DNA of 57,777 nt, taken from positions 1 to 57,777 of the forward strand of contig WHUX01000286.1 of assembly GCA_015179025.1 (NCBI GenBank). The letters run 5' to 3'. The notes beneath the pieces are model-generated. The model was not told the DNA's origin. It worked only from the letters and a program-made list of their open reading frames with translations, and did not search any database. Below are positions 33,899 through 45,788 of the stretch, piece by piece. The translations under genes and the position numbers were made by a program. Position 1 is the stretch's first letter. The number at the start of each line of letters is the position of its first letter. The DNA is from Terfezia claveryi. Its lineage: Eukaryota > Ascomycota > Pezizomycetes > Pezizales > Pezizaceae.

Positions 33899-36837
33899 AT
33901 GTCGCAGTCCGGGGATAACCAGGTGACTTGACACCCCCGGCCCTCCTCCGATGTACCTTGATAGTCGAGTCGAGAACATTAACTAATTTTAAAGGCAGGA
34001 TATACCGAAAATACCAGCATGTGACTGGTGTAGAGAGAAGAAAATCCGCTGCGGCCGGGAGAAGCCGCAGTGTAGAAATTGTATGTCGCGGAGAATTCAA
34101 TGTGTTTACTCTGACCGTCCGAAACGAGAAAATGAAAACACAAGAACGTCAGTACAGGCTGCCTTGAAGAACTTGGGATGACACCAACTAACCTAAATGT
34201 TTGTGGTGCACAGCGCGCATCTCTTTGACGAGGTACATGCCCGTCTTGACCGCATGGAGACCACTATGGCCCGCATTGCGGCCGCTCTAGAAATCAAGCA
34301 TGAGCCAGCTGCGCCGCGGCGCACTCTGCACGATTCCGAGGAAACTCCAGAACCCAGAAAGCAACACTCGTATCGCGAATCTCTGGAAGGGTCCGAGGCG
34401 AAGTCGTCACCAGGGGATTCCCAACTGCACATGGGAGAAGTGGAATCGGGCCTACCGCGGGATCGCTCAGGTATGCATCAGCAGACTGCAATGGGCCGTC
34501 AGTTTGTGTCAGACGTTGAAGGTAACGCGTACTATTACGGTGGGGCTTCGTTCCTCGCTATTTCCAATGAGGCCGCGCAGAGCGTGCAGACAGCGGCGAA
34601 ATCACCCTCGCCCGGCCGTCCGTCAATCCAAGTCTCCGACGTTTCCGAGGCCCAGGAGAAGGTAGGAAAGTTGCTCGACCCAGACGCATACGTAACCCTA
34701 GTGCAGCCGATGGATAAAGGAAAGGGCTCGAAGTTCTGGATACCTCCCAAGGAACCATGTATGATATTCATCGAAGATTACTTCAATGGCCCAGCATGGA
34801 TCTTTCCCCTGTTCGACAAGGAAAGGTTTGTGCGCCAGGTGGAGGATATGTATGCGAACTTGGATGCTGCCGTCGATGTAGGCTGGTTGATCTGCTACCT
34901 TCAGGTCATTGTGTTTGGAATCTATGGGCGCTTGAACGATAAGGATGAAGTGATGCGGGAATATTTACAGCAGACGGAGCGGATGAAGATATTGCAAAAA
35001 GCGTCAAAGGTTGTCTGGGATTGTCTCGAAGACACCAGTGTCCTATTGAAGCCGAGGCTTCTGAACATACAAGCCCTCATGGCGATGGTGAGTCGCTCGG
35101 CGCTGTTGTCCATTTCGGAACATCTGATTGATAGTTTCGCAGGCTGCGGTCGCCAACGAAATATCCCGTCCCGGGCTTTGCTGGATCCTGGTCTGCTACG
35201 CATGCTCTTTGGCTAAAGCCATGGGGCTGCACCGGAACTACACCCCCAACGACCTCACCGCCGGGGAGATTTCCGAGCGAAACTACGTCTTCTGGACCTT
35301 ATATATAATGGACAAGTCCTTGTCGTTAACATTTGGACGACCAAGCTCCTTTTCTGACTATGATATCGACAAAGTGCCCCCGGCATATGATGCGGCAAAT
35401 CCTTTGTGGGATTTATATATCTCCTGGATTGAGGCTGCACAAATTCAAAGCGAGATCCATGTCCGCCTATATAGTGCTCAAGCGGCGAAGATATCGCGTG
35501 AGGATAGACAGAAGACTGTGGTGGATTTGGATAGGAGGTTGGGCGAGTGGTGGACGAAATACGGAGTGTTATTGGGAAGGAGATATAGGGAGGAACATTT
35601 TGAGAGGAGTTATATTATGACGGAATTGGTTTTTTGTTATCATAATACTATGATTATGATACATCGAGTCAATACAGGAAAACCCACGGAGGGTGGGGAT
35701 GGTCAAAGGGTGCCAGATGGCCAGGGTTTGAGTACTGATGGGGGAGTGATAAGAGGAAGTGTTATTGAGAGCGAGATGGTTTGTCTGGAGCATGCGCGGA
35801 GGGGAATAAATCTCGTCCGGGATACGATCTCGAAAAAGACAGCTCTCGCCGGGAGTTCCCTAATGATGTGGTACGTATGCATACGTCCATATCCCGCCCT
35901 TTATTCCCGCCAAATATATCCTTTAAATTACCTCAATAAACGTACCCCACTAACCCAATTCGTCCGCAAACGGAACAACAGGCTGTTCTCATATTACCCA
36001 TTTACTGCGTTCTTTATTTTGTTTTCGAATATCATCCGGTATCCACACCTCGCAACTAGCAAAGACGACTATAAGCTCCTCAAATTTGTGGTTGAATTCT
36101 TGGAGAGTCACAAATATGTTCATGCTGGTGCCGCAAAGTTATTCCCCGTTTCGCAAAGCTTCCTGCAAATCGCAGCACGCTTTGTAGACCCAGCTTCGGA
36201 GTCGGTCACACAATCAACCCCGTGTCCAATGGAGCCAACACTAACAGCGAAGCATCTTGGGAAGAGGAAGCTTGATGAGACTTCACACCAACCCATTGAT
36301 GATGAGTTGCGAGTGGGCATGGCACCACTCCCATCGGAGACCCTTTTAATGCAATACCCGCAGCAGGAGCATGCACAGCTGGACCTGACACACGCAAGCT
36401 TCATCACCTGGCCTACTACCGCAGGAACACACTACCAGACCCAGGAACGCTTTAATAATAATGATAATAACAATATTCCACAAATCATCACCACACAAGC
36501 CACACCAATGACCGCTGCGCCATATGGTGCAGCTTCGAGTGCAGCAGCAGGATACGATTATATGGTCTCAGGGGCGGTTATAGACGATACATCGGGATGG
36601 CCGCAGCAAAGTGGAAATACGGCGGAGTTTAATTGTTTCACGAATACCTTGGGAGGGGCCCCCCCGCTGGGGACATATGAGGCGGAGTTTCAGGATAGAG
36701 TTGCGATGGCGGCGGGGGAGGGGCCGTTGGGGTTCGATTGGTTTAGGTGGGAGACGTGGTGGGAAGAAAGTGGGGTTGATGGGGGAATAGGCATACAAGA
36801 GGATGGGGAAATGTGGCCGGGGGGTGAGGAGGAGTAG
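33899..36837 (+). CDS. Zn2Cys6 (fungal-specific) transcription factor, five exons
   Basis: Exons 33899-33922, 33999-34147, 34214-35087, 35143-35870 and 35982-36837 total 2,631 nt (876 aa). The 24-nt first exon (MSQSGDNQ) is needed because the zinc-cluster frame has a stop just upstream of its acceptor. Introns are 76, 66, 55 and 111 bp with GT-AG ends and CTAAC-like branch sites. The zinc cluster spans residues 16-43: C-x2-C-x6-C-x6-C-x2-C-x6-C (CDWCREKKIRC...CRNCMSRRIQC). A linker coiled coil (HLFDEVHARLDRMETTMARI) may dimerise it. The fungal-specific middle homology domain follows (CWILVCYACSLAKAMGLHRN, RNYVFWTLYIMDKSLSLTFGRPSSF). The C-terminus is Asn/Gln-, then Gly/Trp/Glu-rich, a possible activation region. 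Nuclear; target genes unknown. The last intron is in frame and stop-free. Confidence 0.88.
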
Positions 36838-37515
36838 AATACGGTATACGTGACCGTCATGGAGAGGTGATAGTTATTAATTTGCCCCGAACACTAAATT
36901 TATTATAGCGGTACATATCTTGTCAGACTTTACCTGGGTATATATATATATACATCCCTCCCTCCCCATATAACTTTTTTTCTTTTTTTTTTTTGGCGGA
37001 GAGCGAGCGATTCCTGTTGGCTTTTTTTTTTTTTTTTTTTTTGTTCCTTCTTCTTCCCCCCTGCTACATACTTAGTAACGGGGACTTACCTACCCACATA
37101 TTCCACCCGACTTTTTACTCTTTCCACTTCCTATCCTTTATTCTAACGTTTTTTCAGCGGTTTCTTTACCCTTTCTGTTGTGCTGGTACATATGGTGGTT
37201 TCTGGTAATGGCTTTATGGGATACGATAGTTATGGGGTATAGATAGGTGTTTTTTTTTGATTTGGCTCATGTCATGAGTAGTGTGGATTTTGTGGAGGCT
37301 TACTGGCTGTGTATGTGGCGGATGGGATATGGTCCGTTCATGACAGTTCGTTATATAGGAGGGATATCGGTACTGGGTAATTCTGTTTTGGCATATATGC
37401 ATGGGGGTAGGTAGGTTAGTACATCAAGGTACTAATGGGGAGAGGGAAGCTCAGGAACGCAGGATGACATATTAGACTATTCATTTGATGAATAGAATGA
37501 TGAATGGAATGGAAC
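36838..37515. other. Intergenic, pyrimidine-rich
   Basis: It holds the 3' flank of the regulator gene, TATATATATATA at 36942, and T-runs at 36978-36993 and 37022-37042. No coding feature was recognised. Confidence 0.4.
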
Positions 37516-37539
37516 AAAAAAAAAAAAAAAAAAAAAAAA
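37516..37539 (-). terminator. RNA polymerase III terminator of the tRNA gene
   Basis: Twenty-four consecutive A on the plus strand form a 24-T run on the transcribed strand, beginning 4 bp after the tRNA discriminator base. Four or more T suffice for pol III termination, so this run is far longer than needed. Confidence 0.8.
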
Positions 37540-37543
37540 GATA

Positions 37544-37647
37544 TGCTCCCTGTGAGGCTCGAACTCACGACCTTTGGATATCACAACCTGGGGATGTGTC
37601 ATAATGCAATTATGAGACCAACGCTCTACCAACTGAGCCAAGGAAGC
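37544..37647 (-). tRNA. tRNA-Met(CAT), elongator type, with a 31-nt intron
   Basis: Minus strand. The acceptor stem GCTTCCT pairs with AGGGAGC (one G-T pair), with discriminator A at 37544. The D-arm is GGCTCAGTTGGTAGAGC. The anticodon loop CTCATAA carries CAT at 37614-37612. The T-arm is GTGAG-TTCGAGC-CTCAC. Exon 1 is 37647-37611 and exon 2 is 37579-37544, with an intron of about 31 nt after position 37, the canonical site. Removing it gives a 73-nt mature body with the T31-T39 mismatch also found in yeast elongator tRNA-Met. The exact intron edge could shift by a base. Confidence 0.9.
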
Positions 37648-38263
37648 TAATTTAATATTTTCATAGTCTCTTTTTATATTATGAGCCAATATCGTTTGTT
37701 TCTCCAGACCTACTGTAGGTCGGTGGAAAATTAATGAATACATTGTACCTACTACTGTAGGTATCTACCAGCGATCTGAACAGACACAACTAGAATATGA
37801 ACAGAGCAGGATCAAATGTTCTCTCTGATCATATACCCATCTATTTCAAGGCCATCTTTCTATTAGGTATATTATCCGACATGATGGTAACAATACACAT
37901 TACGCTCTATTCAGGGTAAATGAAACATTATTGACTTACCATTTTACAGTATACTAATTTACGGTGAAGTTTGCCGCTGCTTCTTTACTTTTTTTATATT
38001 TTGGCAATTCTTAGTTATATTTGGGCATAAGGAGCTAGAAACTGCGTTATTTGCGTGTTTTATTGGCATTGGACTGGGTGGTTTACTCTAATATAGGTGG
38101 GACAACATCTGTTTCTGATAAATCAAAGAACTTTTATATAAACCGATGGGTATGCGAAAGAAAACGCGAGGGGGAAATCCCGGCTATATATGCCCCAAAA
38201 ATGCAGATTTGTCCTTTAACTCAATGCTGAAATGTAAAAATGTTAATATCGTCTCACATCCTC
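37648..38263. other. Intergenic, nothing recognised
   Basis: AT-rich DNA between the tRNA gene and the 3' end of the MFS gene. It serves as upstream flank of the tRNA (pol III promoters are internal) and downstream flank of the transporter. Confidence 0.4.
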
Positions 38264-39950
38264 CTAAACTTTTGTCCACCTCCACCACCTCCCCGCATTC
38301 CTCCACCTTCCCATGAACCCTTCCACAGGTACAGGGATCTTCACAGCTTCATCCTTCTCCCCCGCACAAATTGTACTCATTTCTTCCTCCTTTTTAATCA
38401 CTGCCCCAACTAACCTCGCTCTCAGCACCCACATCATCCCCGACGCCATCAAATACATGACCCCACTCCACACCTGCGGATATATATATGCAGCGCCCAT
38501 AAACCCCCCCTTCGCACCCGCATTCACCAACTCTGGTCTCCTCAGCACCAAGGCAACCACCTCACTAAAGGTCGTCGGCAGCAACGTCGACAACCATACC
38601 ACACTCAACGCACTCGGCAGCTCCTTCAACCCCACAATTTCTGTCGTCACAGGGCTGATCGTCGTCCAGAACGTCCCGCACACAGCGCCGTTAAATAGCG
38701 CAAATACGACACATAACCCGAATCCGGCTTCGTTGCTGGGCATCCACAACGCGAAAACGGTGATTGCGGAGAGGAGGGTCATCAAAGCAGAGATGTTGAT
38801 GCGTCCGTAGATGTCGCTCAGGAGTCCGATGCATGGTCTACCAAAGGTCATTCCTACGGAGAGCATAGCTGTCGCGATGGACCCCTGGGAGGGGCTAAGT
38901 CCGATAGAGCGGGAATAGTCTGCCAATGAGAAGAGAATGACCATGTATCCGAGTAGGGAGAAGAACCCCCATAGTAAGACGAGAGCAAAGTTTGGTACAC
39001 GCTTAATGAGGCCAATATCGAACGACCGGTTGGTGGGATTGATGTGTTGGTTCCGATCACGGATTAGCGAGGTGGCGAGGAGGTTGATGACTGTGACGAC
39101 GATAGCAGTGATGCGGAATGACCATGCGACGTCAATAGTCTCGATTGCCTTATTCAAGCCAATGGAGAAACATAGTCCACCGACACCGGAGCCAGCAGCC
39201 GCGATGCCGTTGGCGACGGAGCGTTTTGCTAAGAACCATTGGGAGATGGTGCCGGTGGAGGAGGTGAAGAGAAAGCCGAGACCGAGGCCAAAAAGGACAC
39301 CCTGGGTGAGAAAGAGTCCAGGGAGAGAGGTCACTGCCCAGGAGGATCCAAGGAGGGAGGATAATTGGAGGACGATTCCTAGGAGCATGATGTGTTGGGT
39401 TGTAAAGCCCCGACGGTAGAGGAATGCCACAGCAGGGCCGACGGTCATGGAGGTGGAGACGGAGAGTCCGCCGATGAAAGCATAGTGGTAGGGAGTGGCA
39501 GAAGGGTGGAGATTGTGGGAGAGGTAGTAGGCGAGGTAGATTGCATAAGCCTGAAGGGAAGGTCAGTTTTCTCTGAAAAGATGGAAAGTGGGTGGGCGGT
39601 ATGGGGACATGAAGAGAGAAGGAATCGGGGTGGTAATTTACGCCATTCAATCCCCATGTGCACGAATTCACCATAAACATGCATGCCACACAAACCCATC
39701 CATACCCCCCATCTGGCGGTGGAGGTGGTCCCAGCGGTGTGCCCCCTTCCAAAACCACACTGCTCTTTTCTATATCACCAACTTCCCGTATCTCATCGTC
39801 TTGGTCATTTATTTTTTTTATTTCTCTCGACCGGTCGTCATTCACTCTTACCCCACCTTGCAATTGAAACTGAGGATTGAAGGTCCCATTCAAGGATCCA
39901 GGCGTTGTTGGGTCTGACATTGGGAGTGCTAATGTTGTTTCCGAACTCAT
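38264..39950 (-). CDS. MFS transporter of the monocarboxylate transporter (MCT/Mch-like) family
   Basis: Two exons on the minus strand, 39950-39642 and 39550-38264 (1,596 nt, 531 aa), with a 91-bp GT-AG intron that keeps phase 0. The cytosolic N-terminus of about 75 residues is followed by the family signature PPPDGGYGWVCV (DGGYGW at residues 80-85) at the start of TM1. The intron falls inside TM1 (VNSCTWGLNG-AYAIYLAYYL). Further hydrophobic segments suggest 12 TMs with a central loop (RDRNQHINPTNRSFD), and LSDIYGRINISA is an MFS loop motif in the second half. Fungal members transport monocarboxylates or other small metabolites (riboflavin in one yeast paralogue); the substrate here is unknown. 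Located in plasma or vacuolar membrane. The C-terminal tail is Lys/Glu- then Arg/Trp-rich. Confidence 0.9.
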
Positions 39951-41966
39951 TGTTGTGAAAACTTGTATTCTTTCCTCCCTTCAGGACTTTCCTCTTTGGC
40001 ACCTCTATTGCGTTATATTGCTCTTTCGGGGAAAAATTCACTCTGGAATATACGTCTCACCTCAAAAGAGTCTCAACCTCGTGTGACTCACTGTCTGATA
40101 CCCAAAAGAACTTTGAGGGAATTGTCGATTTGTCTATATATGATTACACCCCCTCCTTCCTTGTACATATCTCTGCCGACTTATGCGTATAGCTAGATAG
40201 ATTCGGCTAGGCCAAGGTGCAGTTGCTTAACGTAAGTAGTTAAATATCCCCACCGATATATTCAAACGCCGAAAATATTCTGAAGGCTCAATTGGGTACT
40301 CAATGGACCAGAAATCTGGACAAAGGAAGCTGGTGCTAAGTAAGGGTACTGTTATCAGATTCGAGCAGGAAAATAATAATATAAGATATTTAGCCACATC
40401 ACCAATGAGAGGAAAATCTGAGAGAAATCCCTGAAAGATAGCCTTTGATTTTCAATTGAGCAAGGAGCTGCGGGGACGCATATATGAATGCTGTACCTTC
40501 TATTGATCCGAGTCTGGACTTCTGCTGTTTCTAATGTCAAGTCTCACTGATGCTATTCCACCGCCTGGTTTCCTGTTCCAGCTGCAGTCCCAGGCATACT
40601 CGGCAGCTTGCCCCAACGTCTCAATGAGACTTGATCGTTGAAGTAACTAGGGTATCAAGAACAAGCGGCCGCTGAAACGAAAAAAAGAAAAAGAATTGTA
40701 AAGAAGCTTTTTGAATATGACAGCAATAGAGGCGATTGGGCCATTGCCATGACCTAATTTGTTAAAAAAAGTTGTAGATTTTTTCATGACTTCTCTTCTA
40801 TAATTGATTGAATCCAACCAGACTAAATTGCGTTGAGCCTTAGCATGGCATCTGCGCAATTCCTCATATCTTTGAAAGGTGACCTCCGCCGATCTGGTAT
40901 GTTGCTTCTGTTTTTGTGAATAGGTCCCGGCGCTAGGGCATGCCGGAATGCACGTTGTGCATGTGAGACCGCAGCAGGAGATGCACAAAGGATTATATTG
41001 CAATATTAACTCCTTATACCGGATACGACGTTTACAACGTCAAACGTCAAGCGTCTTGCTCGGTGTCCAGTCAATCGATGCTGTAACATTATCATGACTT
41101 CTGGCCATTATGGCAGGAATTGCAGGCCCAGTGGGGGGATGTTTTCGGTATCCAGAGCACATGACCGAGGAACTTATAATAAAGTCTCTATCCATACCCG
41201 TTGAAAGCTTGAAACCTGCTTCGTTGTGTGGATATAAGGATGTTGGCTGGCTTGCTGGGTTCCTGCTTTTTTCTTTGACGCTCACGTTCATGGATTGACA
41301 TGCTCTGATGTTGGAATTCCGTCAGGGGCCCACGAGTTGCGCATATGGCATCCGCATCGCGATTCCTAAACAGTGGGCCAGGGTAGGGGCAAGGGATGGC
41401 ATCCCTCAGAACCTACTGTAATTTCATGCGGTAGGGACAATTCTCCGTACCTACCGGTAGGTAGGAGGTACCTGCGCGGGTTGAGGCATCGAATTAAAAT
41501 CCTCCATTTCAATCTACCGTACACATGACACCGGTACCTTAACCTTGGATCGGCAGGACCACGCGACTTGTTAGTCTGGTTGCGGTTACAATGACTAAGC
41601 TCTCCGTTAGCGTCATCCGCCTCGGAGGTCTTTCCACCGCGCTTTCATCCGAAGAATCCCCACCAGACTGTACTGTATCTCTTCCACGTTTCAAACAAAG
41701 GCCAGGCCTGATACGTGAAGGGATACCAGGCCTCGCTAACGTTCGTTGTAGGCTTTCCGGCATCCATCCCGGGAGCGTGCTCCTACCTGTCAGGAACGCA
41801 TAATATTGTCTTACTTGCCTCCAGAGTTGGATCCCAGATCGTGGACAGGTATGGATCCTAACATCCTCAAATTTCTCGAGTATGAATGGAATGGTATGCC
41901 GGGCTTGATTCTCGCGGGTCACCAAAGATCCGCCCTTCAGATAGTTATGCTAGAACGCAGATAACG
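39951..41966. other. Intergenic region between divergent MFS and GH74 genes
   Basis: It acts as the shared upstream region of the minus-strand transporter and the plus-strand GH74 gene. It contains MITE ends at 40814-40825 (CCAACCAGACTA) and 41572-41582 (TAGTCTGGTTG). Frames on either strand have no recognisable similarity. Confidence 0.4.
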
Positions 41967-41974
41967 ATATAAAT
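41967..41974 (+). promoter_or_regulatory. TATA-like box of the GH74 gene
   Basis: ATATAAAT lies 58 bp upstream of the first ATG (42032), a plausible core-promoter position for a short 5' leader. A CCCCAC motif (the reverse complement of a CreA-type GTGGGG site) lies just before the ATG, but such hexamers are common. Confidence 0.4.
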
Positions 41975-42031
41975 TCCCGACTCTCTCCTTGGAATGGAAG
42001 TCTTGCACCCCTTCACCATTATTTACCCCAC

Positions 42032-44407
42032 ATGATGGAAACGATGAAGTTCCTTCTCACCACCGGTTTTGTTTTTGTGGCTCTTACAGGCTTGGCAGCC
42101 TCTGCACCATCGCAATGCTACAAATTTAATAATGTGCATATTGGCGGCGGTGGTGGATTCGTTCCGGGTATTGTATTCAACCCGGGAATGAAGGGATTGG
42201 CATATGCAAGGACGGATATTGGCGGTGCATATAGATTGAGGACAGATGGAAGCCACCAGTGGGACCCATTGCTAGATGCGGTCAATGGGACCAATTGGGG
42301 TGATTGGTATATTGATTCCATTGCGACGGATCCAGTCGAGGTGAACAGGGTGTACTTGTTTGCCGGTGCCTATACCAACAGCTGGTAAGTATTAATCTGT
42401 CAATCTTTGATACCCGGATGCTCAGTTTTCCCTAATATAGGGACCCCAACAATGCCTCCGTCCTCCGCTCTACCGACTATGGACGTACCTTTAGCAAGAC
42501 CAAGCTCCCGTTCAAGACTGGTGGTAACATGCCTGGCCGTGGTATGGGTGAGCGTCTCGCCATAGACCCTAACATGAACCGTGTTCTCTACCTCGGGACC
42601 AGAAGTGGCAATGGCTTGTACAAGTCATCGGATTATGGTGCAACCTGGTCAAAAGTTACTAGTTTCCCGAACCCCGGTACATGGAGAGTCGATCCCTCGG
42701 ATACCGTTGGTTTGAACGGAGATATCATTGGTATCATCTGGGTGACCTTCGACACAACCAGTGGAACTCCAGGTAAACGGTCCAAGAGGATATTTGTTGG
42801 GGTGGCCGAGAAGGGTGCAGAGACCATCTATGTCACGAAGGACGGAGGATCTACTTGTACGTTGATTCCGTCAATTGAATTATATTATACTCCGGACGCT
42901 TACATTTCATAGGGTCTAAGCTCGCTGGCCAACCCATTGGATATATCCCCCACCGTAGCGTTTTCTCCTCTAAGGAGAAGGTTTTGTACGTAAGTTACAC
43001 TGACGGCGCGGGACCAGATGACGGTAGTGCTGGTTATCTTCAGAAATACAACCTCACCGACCAGTCCTGGACCGATATCAGCCCCATTACAGGTGCTTTT
43101 GGTTACGGTGGCCTTACCATCGACCTACAGAGGCCAGGTACCCTCATGGTTGCCACCCTTAATCAATGGTGGCCCGACGCCAATATCTGGCGCTCCACCG
43201 ACTCTGGAAGACCTGGCGTGGGATTTGGGAGTGGGCTCCATGGCCCCGGAAGCTGTTCTTCAATTATGACGTCTCCAGTGCTCCGTGGCTCTATGACCCC
43301 AACTCCGGCGAGGAGTTCCGCAAGTTAGTCGGATGGATGATTGAGAGTCTTACCATTGACCCTTTCGATAGCAACCACTTCCTTTATGGCACTGGTGCCA
43401 CTATTTTCGGTTCCCGCAATGCCCTTAATTGGGATAACCCGGATGCCAACAACCGCAACATCACCCTCGAGTCCCTTGCTACCGGTATCCACGAGACTAG
43501 CGTCCAAGCTCTCCTGGCTCCTCCAGTCGGCCCCCCATTGATCTCTGCTGTCGGTGACATCACCGGTTTCGTCCACAAAAAACTTGATGTCTCACCTACG
43601 GATTACTTCACGAACCCCGTCTGGTCCACTACCTGCGATCTCGACTACGCCGGTAATGTGCCTAGCAAGATTGTCCGTATTGGTACCGACGGCTCTGGAT
43701 CCAAAAAGCAAGTCGCTATCTCCACCGACTCTGGTGTCACCTGGGTTGAGCACGCGGGTGCTCCCCACACTATAAATAGTGGTACAATTGCCCTCAGCGC
43801 CAACGGCACGAGCTACGTTTGGCGAACCGGAAGTGGGTCTGTCCTCGTCTCGACCTCTGACTCTGCTGCCTTCGTTACTTCCTCTGGTGTTCCAAGCGGT
43901 GCCATTATCGCTTCTGATCGCCGTAATGATAACTGCTTCTACGCGGCGTCCGGAAATGCTTTTTACGCCTCTAGTGATGGTGGTGTGACCTTCACCAAGA
44001 CGACTGCTTTTACCACCTCTTCGTCTTCAGCTGCATTCGGAGTTGTCGCTCACCCAACTACGCAGAGTGATGTTTGGGTTTCATCTTCTGCTGGTCTCCA
44101 CCACTCCACTGACAGTGGCAAGACCTGGACTTCGGTTTCTGCCGTCAGCCGAGGATACAGTGTCAGTTTGGGTGCGCCCAAGACCGCGCGTGGCTATCCA
44201 GCGATTTACTTGGTTGGTGTGGTTGATGGAATCCAGGGCGTATATAAGAGTGATGATGCGGGTATTCGCTGGGTTAAGATTAATGATGCTACCAAGTGGG
44301 GTGGTGGACGTCCGGACGCAATCCCGGTATCGGCAGATCTGAGGCAGTACGGTAGGGTGTTCTTGGGGACGAACGGACGTGGGATTTTCCAGGCTTCGCC
44401 TTGCTAG
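42032..44407 (+). CDS. GH74 xyloglucanase with an apparent one-base frameshift
   Basis: Exons 42032-42384, 42441-42856 and 42913-44407; both 56-bp introns are GT-AG and rebuild conserved sequence (NSW-DPNN, GGST-WSKLAGQ). With one base restored the product is about 754 aa, normal for GH74 without a cellulose-binding module. A signal peptide (MKFLLTTGFVFVALTGLAASA from the second start, 42044) directs secretion. Two seven-bladed propellers are indicated by repeated STDSGxTW/SSDGGVTF blade motifs. Likely catalytic Asp residues are in ARTDIGGAYR and in TCDLDYAGN. Family members cut the beta-1,4-glucan backbone of plant xyloglucan. At 43203-43210 TCTGGAAG should be TCTGGNAAG: the frame carrying IWRSTDSG ends, and KTWRGIWEW resumes one base out. 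As written, translation stops at 43328. Pseudogene or sequence error. Confidence 0.88.
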
Positions 44408-45788
44408 CAGAGGTGGGGTACGGCTGAACGGAAAACCGAACTGTATAAAAGTATACTGTATATGTGGCAGTACTGTATTTTTGTGTCATTATGGTGCTAT
44501 AGCTATAATTGGGTCATAGAGGCAGGGCATTCTGTAACATCATCTCAAAAAAAACAAGAGCTTTTTTTTTTTTTTTTTTTTTTCCTTTAGAAAGAATTGT
44601 GAAGGAAATTGTGATGGTGTGGGTACTTTGAAAGATTGAAGAAAATTTGTATATACTCCTCCGACTCCTACATATGAATGTGTGGATTTGGATAGAGAGA
44701 ACAATGCCAATCTGCCGGGGAAAGTTGAACAAGGGGAGAATTCCAGAAAATTATCTCAAGCCCTTCAAATATGAAGTACATGCTTGTGTAGTTAACAACT
44801 CATCACCTTCATCTCGTTTATTGCTACCGTAGACATCTGCAACGTTTCCAATGCAATAGGTATTTGAAAGTAGATTCTTATCTACGGGGATTCTTATAGA
44901 CGGGGCCTTATGGTTCAGGCTATATAGACCATCTTGTGCTAAATATCGATGCGCTATATGGAATTCAGTGAAGTTTTGGAGCGTCATAAGTATTACATTT
45001 TTTTTTGTAAATATCTTGTTGCACAATCTCTTTTTACCCTAGAAAAATCCCAGCTATTTTTTACGTATAGGATCCACACCGACATTATTTTCCAAGGACT
45101 GAGCGAAATGTCGTTCACAACAACGAAAAGGCTTCCGAAGTCAGCGAAAAGCGCATTCTGTTCTGCTCGAGTTCCTGAGCACGAATATCCTAATTTTATC
45201 ATTTATCGATACGAACTACAAAATCCTGCTTGCCTGGGATCCATTTTCTGAGGTTAGTGTTTTAGTGCTAGTGCTTCTGAGGCTCTGCAGGCTGTTTATA
45301 GAGGAACTAGACTAATTGTGTGACGATGTAGAATGTACTTTTGTGGAGAGGAAAGAATTCGGTGTGTCAAGATGATTCCTCCATCGTTGTATCTTCTCCC
45401 CTCGTTCTACAATACGTTCTCTTCTATAGCTCCGCCTGACTAATCATCCTAGCGTCCCGAGTGCAACCAGACTAGTCCTAGTGGAACCTTGTTCCTTCAG
45501 TTTAGGCTTAGCAGGGTTTTTGCTTGATTTGTTTTACTAAAGGAAGTTATTTGGAAGTGTATTATTTGTATTAGGGTTTTTCTACTTAGAGTACCTACAA
45601 AATACTGAAAAATATTCTTTTGGTTTGAAAGTTGGTTATGACAGGGAAATAAAAGGACAGGTTACTAGTGTATGGGCTGGTTATTGACTAGAAATAGAAG
45701 TTTAAGCTTATTATAGAGCTAAAAGAGGATGAAAGGGTTATCAGAAAAAGACTACGTTTTGGATGAAGCAAAGGGATAAGAGCTTTTC
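44408..45788. other. Intergenic, nothing recognised
   Basis: GH74 3' flank with a 22-T run near 44562-44583. A MITE end (GCAACCAGACTAG) lies at 45463-45475. No gene recognised. Confidence 0.4.

Noticed and set aside
37477..37743. 88-codon frame over the tRNA gene
   Set aside because: Shadow of the tRNA and its T-run.
41539..41925. 128-codon minus-strand frame upstream of GH74
   Set aside because: It contains a MITE end and lies in a promoter region; no similarity recognised.
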